From: Chloroflexota bacterium
GTDB lineage: Bacteria > Chloroflexota > Dehalococcoidia > GIF9 > UBA5629
Direction of reading: 5' to 3'
DNA: 5,313 bases
Assembly (NCBI GenBank): GCA_020354105.1
Contig: CP070642.1
Coordinates: forward strand, 760,900-766,212
The translations under genes and the position numbers were made by a program. Shown one piece after another: positions 5,299 through 5,313 of the stretch. The stretch's first letter is position 1. Each line of letters begins with the position of its first letter. Under the pieces are notes generated by a model. The model had not been told where the DNA came from. It did not search any database and saw nothing but the letters and a program-made list of their open reading frames with translations.

Positions 5299-5313
5299 TT
5301 TTGGGAACTGGCA

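Overview
The window reads as an ordinary chromosomal segment of a free-living bacterium with moderate GC content and strong AGGAGG-type Shine-Dalgarno sites. Seven complete protein genes and one gene cut by the left edge are well supported. The strong ribosome binding sites, a lipoprotein signal and a Met/Gly-rich secreted protein would suit a Chloroflexota-like or other poorly sampled environmental lineage. That placement is only an impression, because there is no rRNA or marker gene to test it.

Layout. Bases 1-600 (+) encode the C-terminal part of a matrixin-like zinc metalloprotease; the frame is open to the left edge. Bases 652-1344 (-) encode a membrane methyltransferase of the isoprenylcysteine/phospholipid methyltransferase type, convergent with the protease. 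It shares an upstream region with a divergent lipoprotein gene (1513-2232, +), whose product has Met-rich stretches and two PepSY-like repeats. A soluble SAM-dependent methyltransferase follows (2419-3222, +) behind its own extended -10 promoter, which lies inside a perfect inverted repeat. Bases 3281-4273 hold three short minus-strand genes: a TM2-domain membrane protein, a two-helix membrane protein and a dodecin. Each has its own good ribosome binding site and a separate upstream region. A minus-strand HAD hydrolase (4477-5166) closes the window.

The genes do not form a pathway or a long operon. Directions alternate, the gaps are 50-200 bp, and most genes look individually transcribed. Common themes are envelope proteins (lipoprotein, three membrane proteins, a probably exported protease) and small-molecule handling (two methyltransferases, a flavin-binding dodecin, a phosphatase-type hydrolase).

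The least ordinary stretch is about 4000-4430. The dodecin gene there is flanked by an 11-bp inverted repeat. Its upstream region carries a run of nine C (nine G on the coding strand) between candidate promoter elements. Just beyond lies a tRNA-like relic with a recognisable D arm, T loop and CCA end but no anticodon arm. This could be the scar of an old integration or rearrangement. I found no integrase, transposase, CRISPR array or defence system, and no convincing new multi-gene system.
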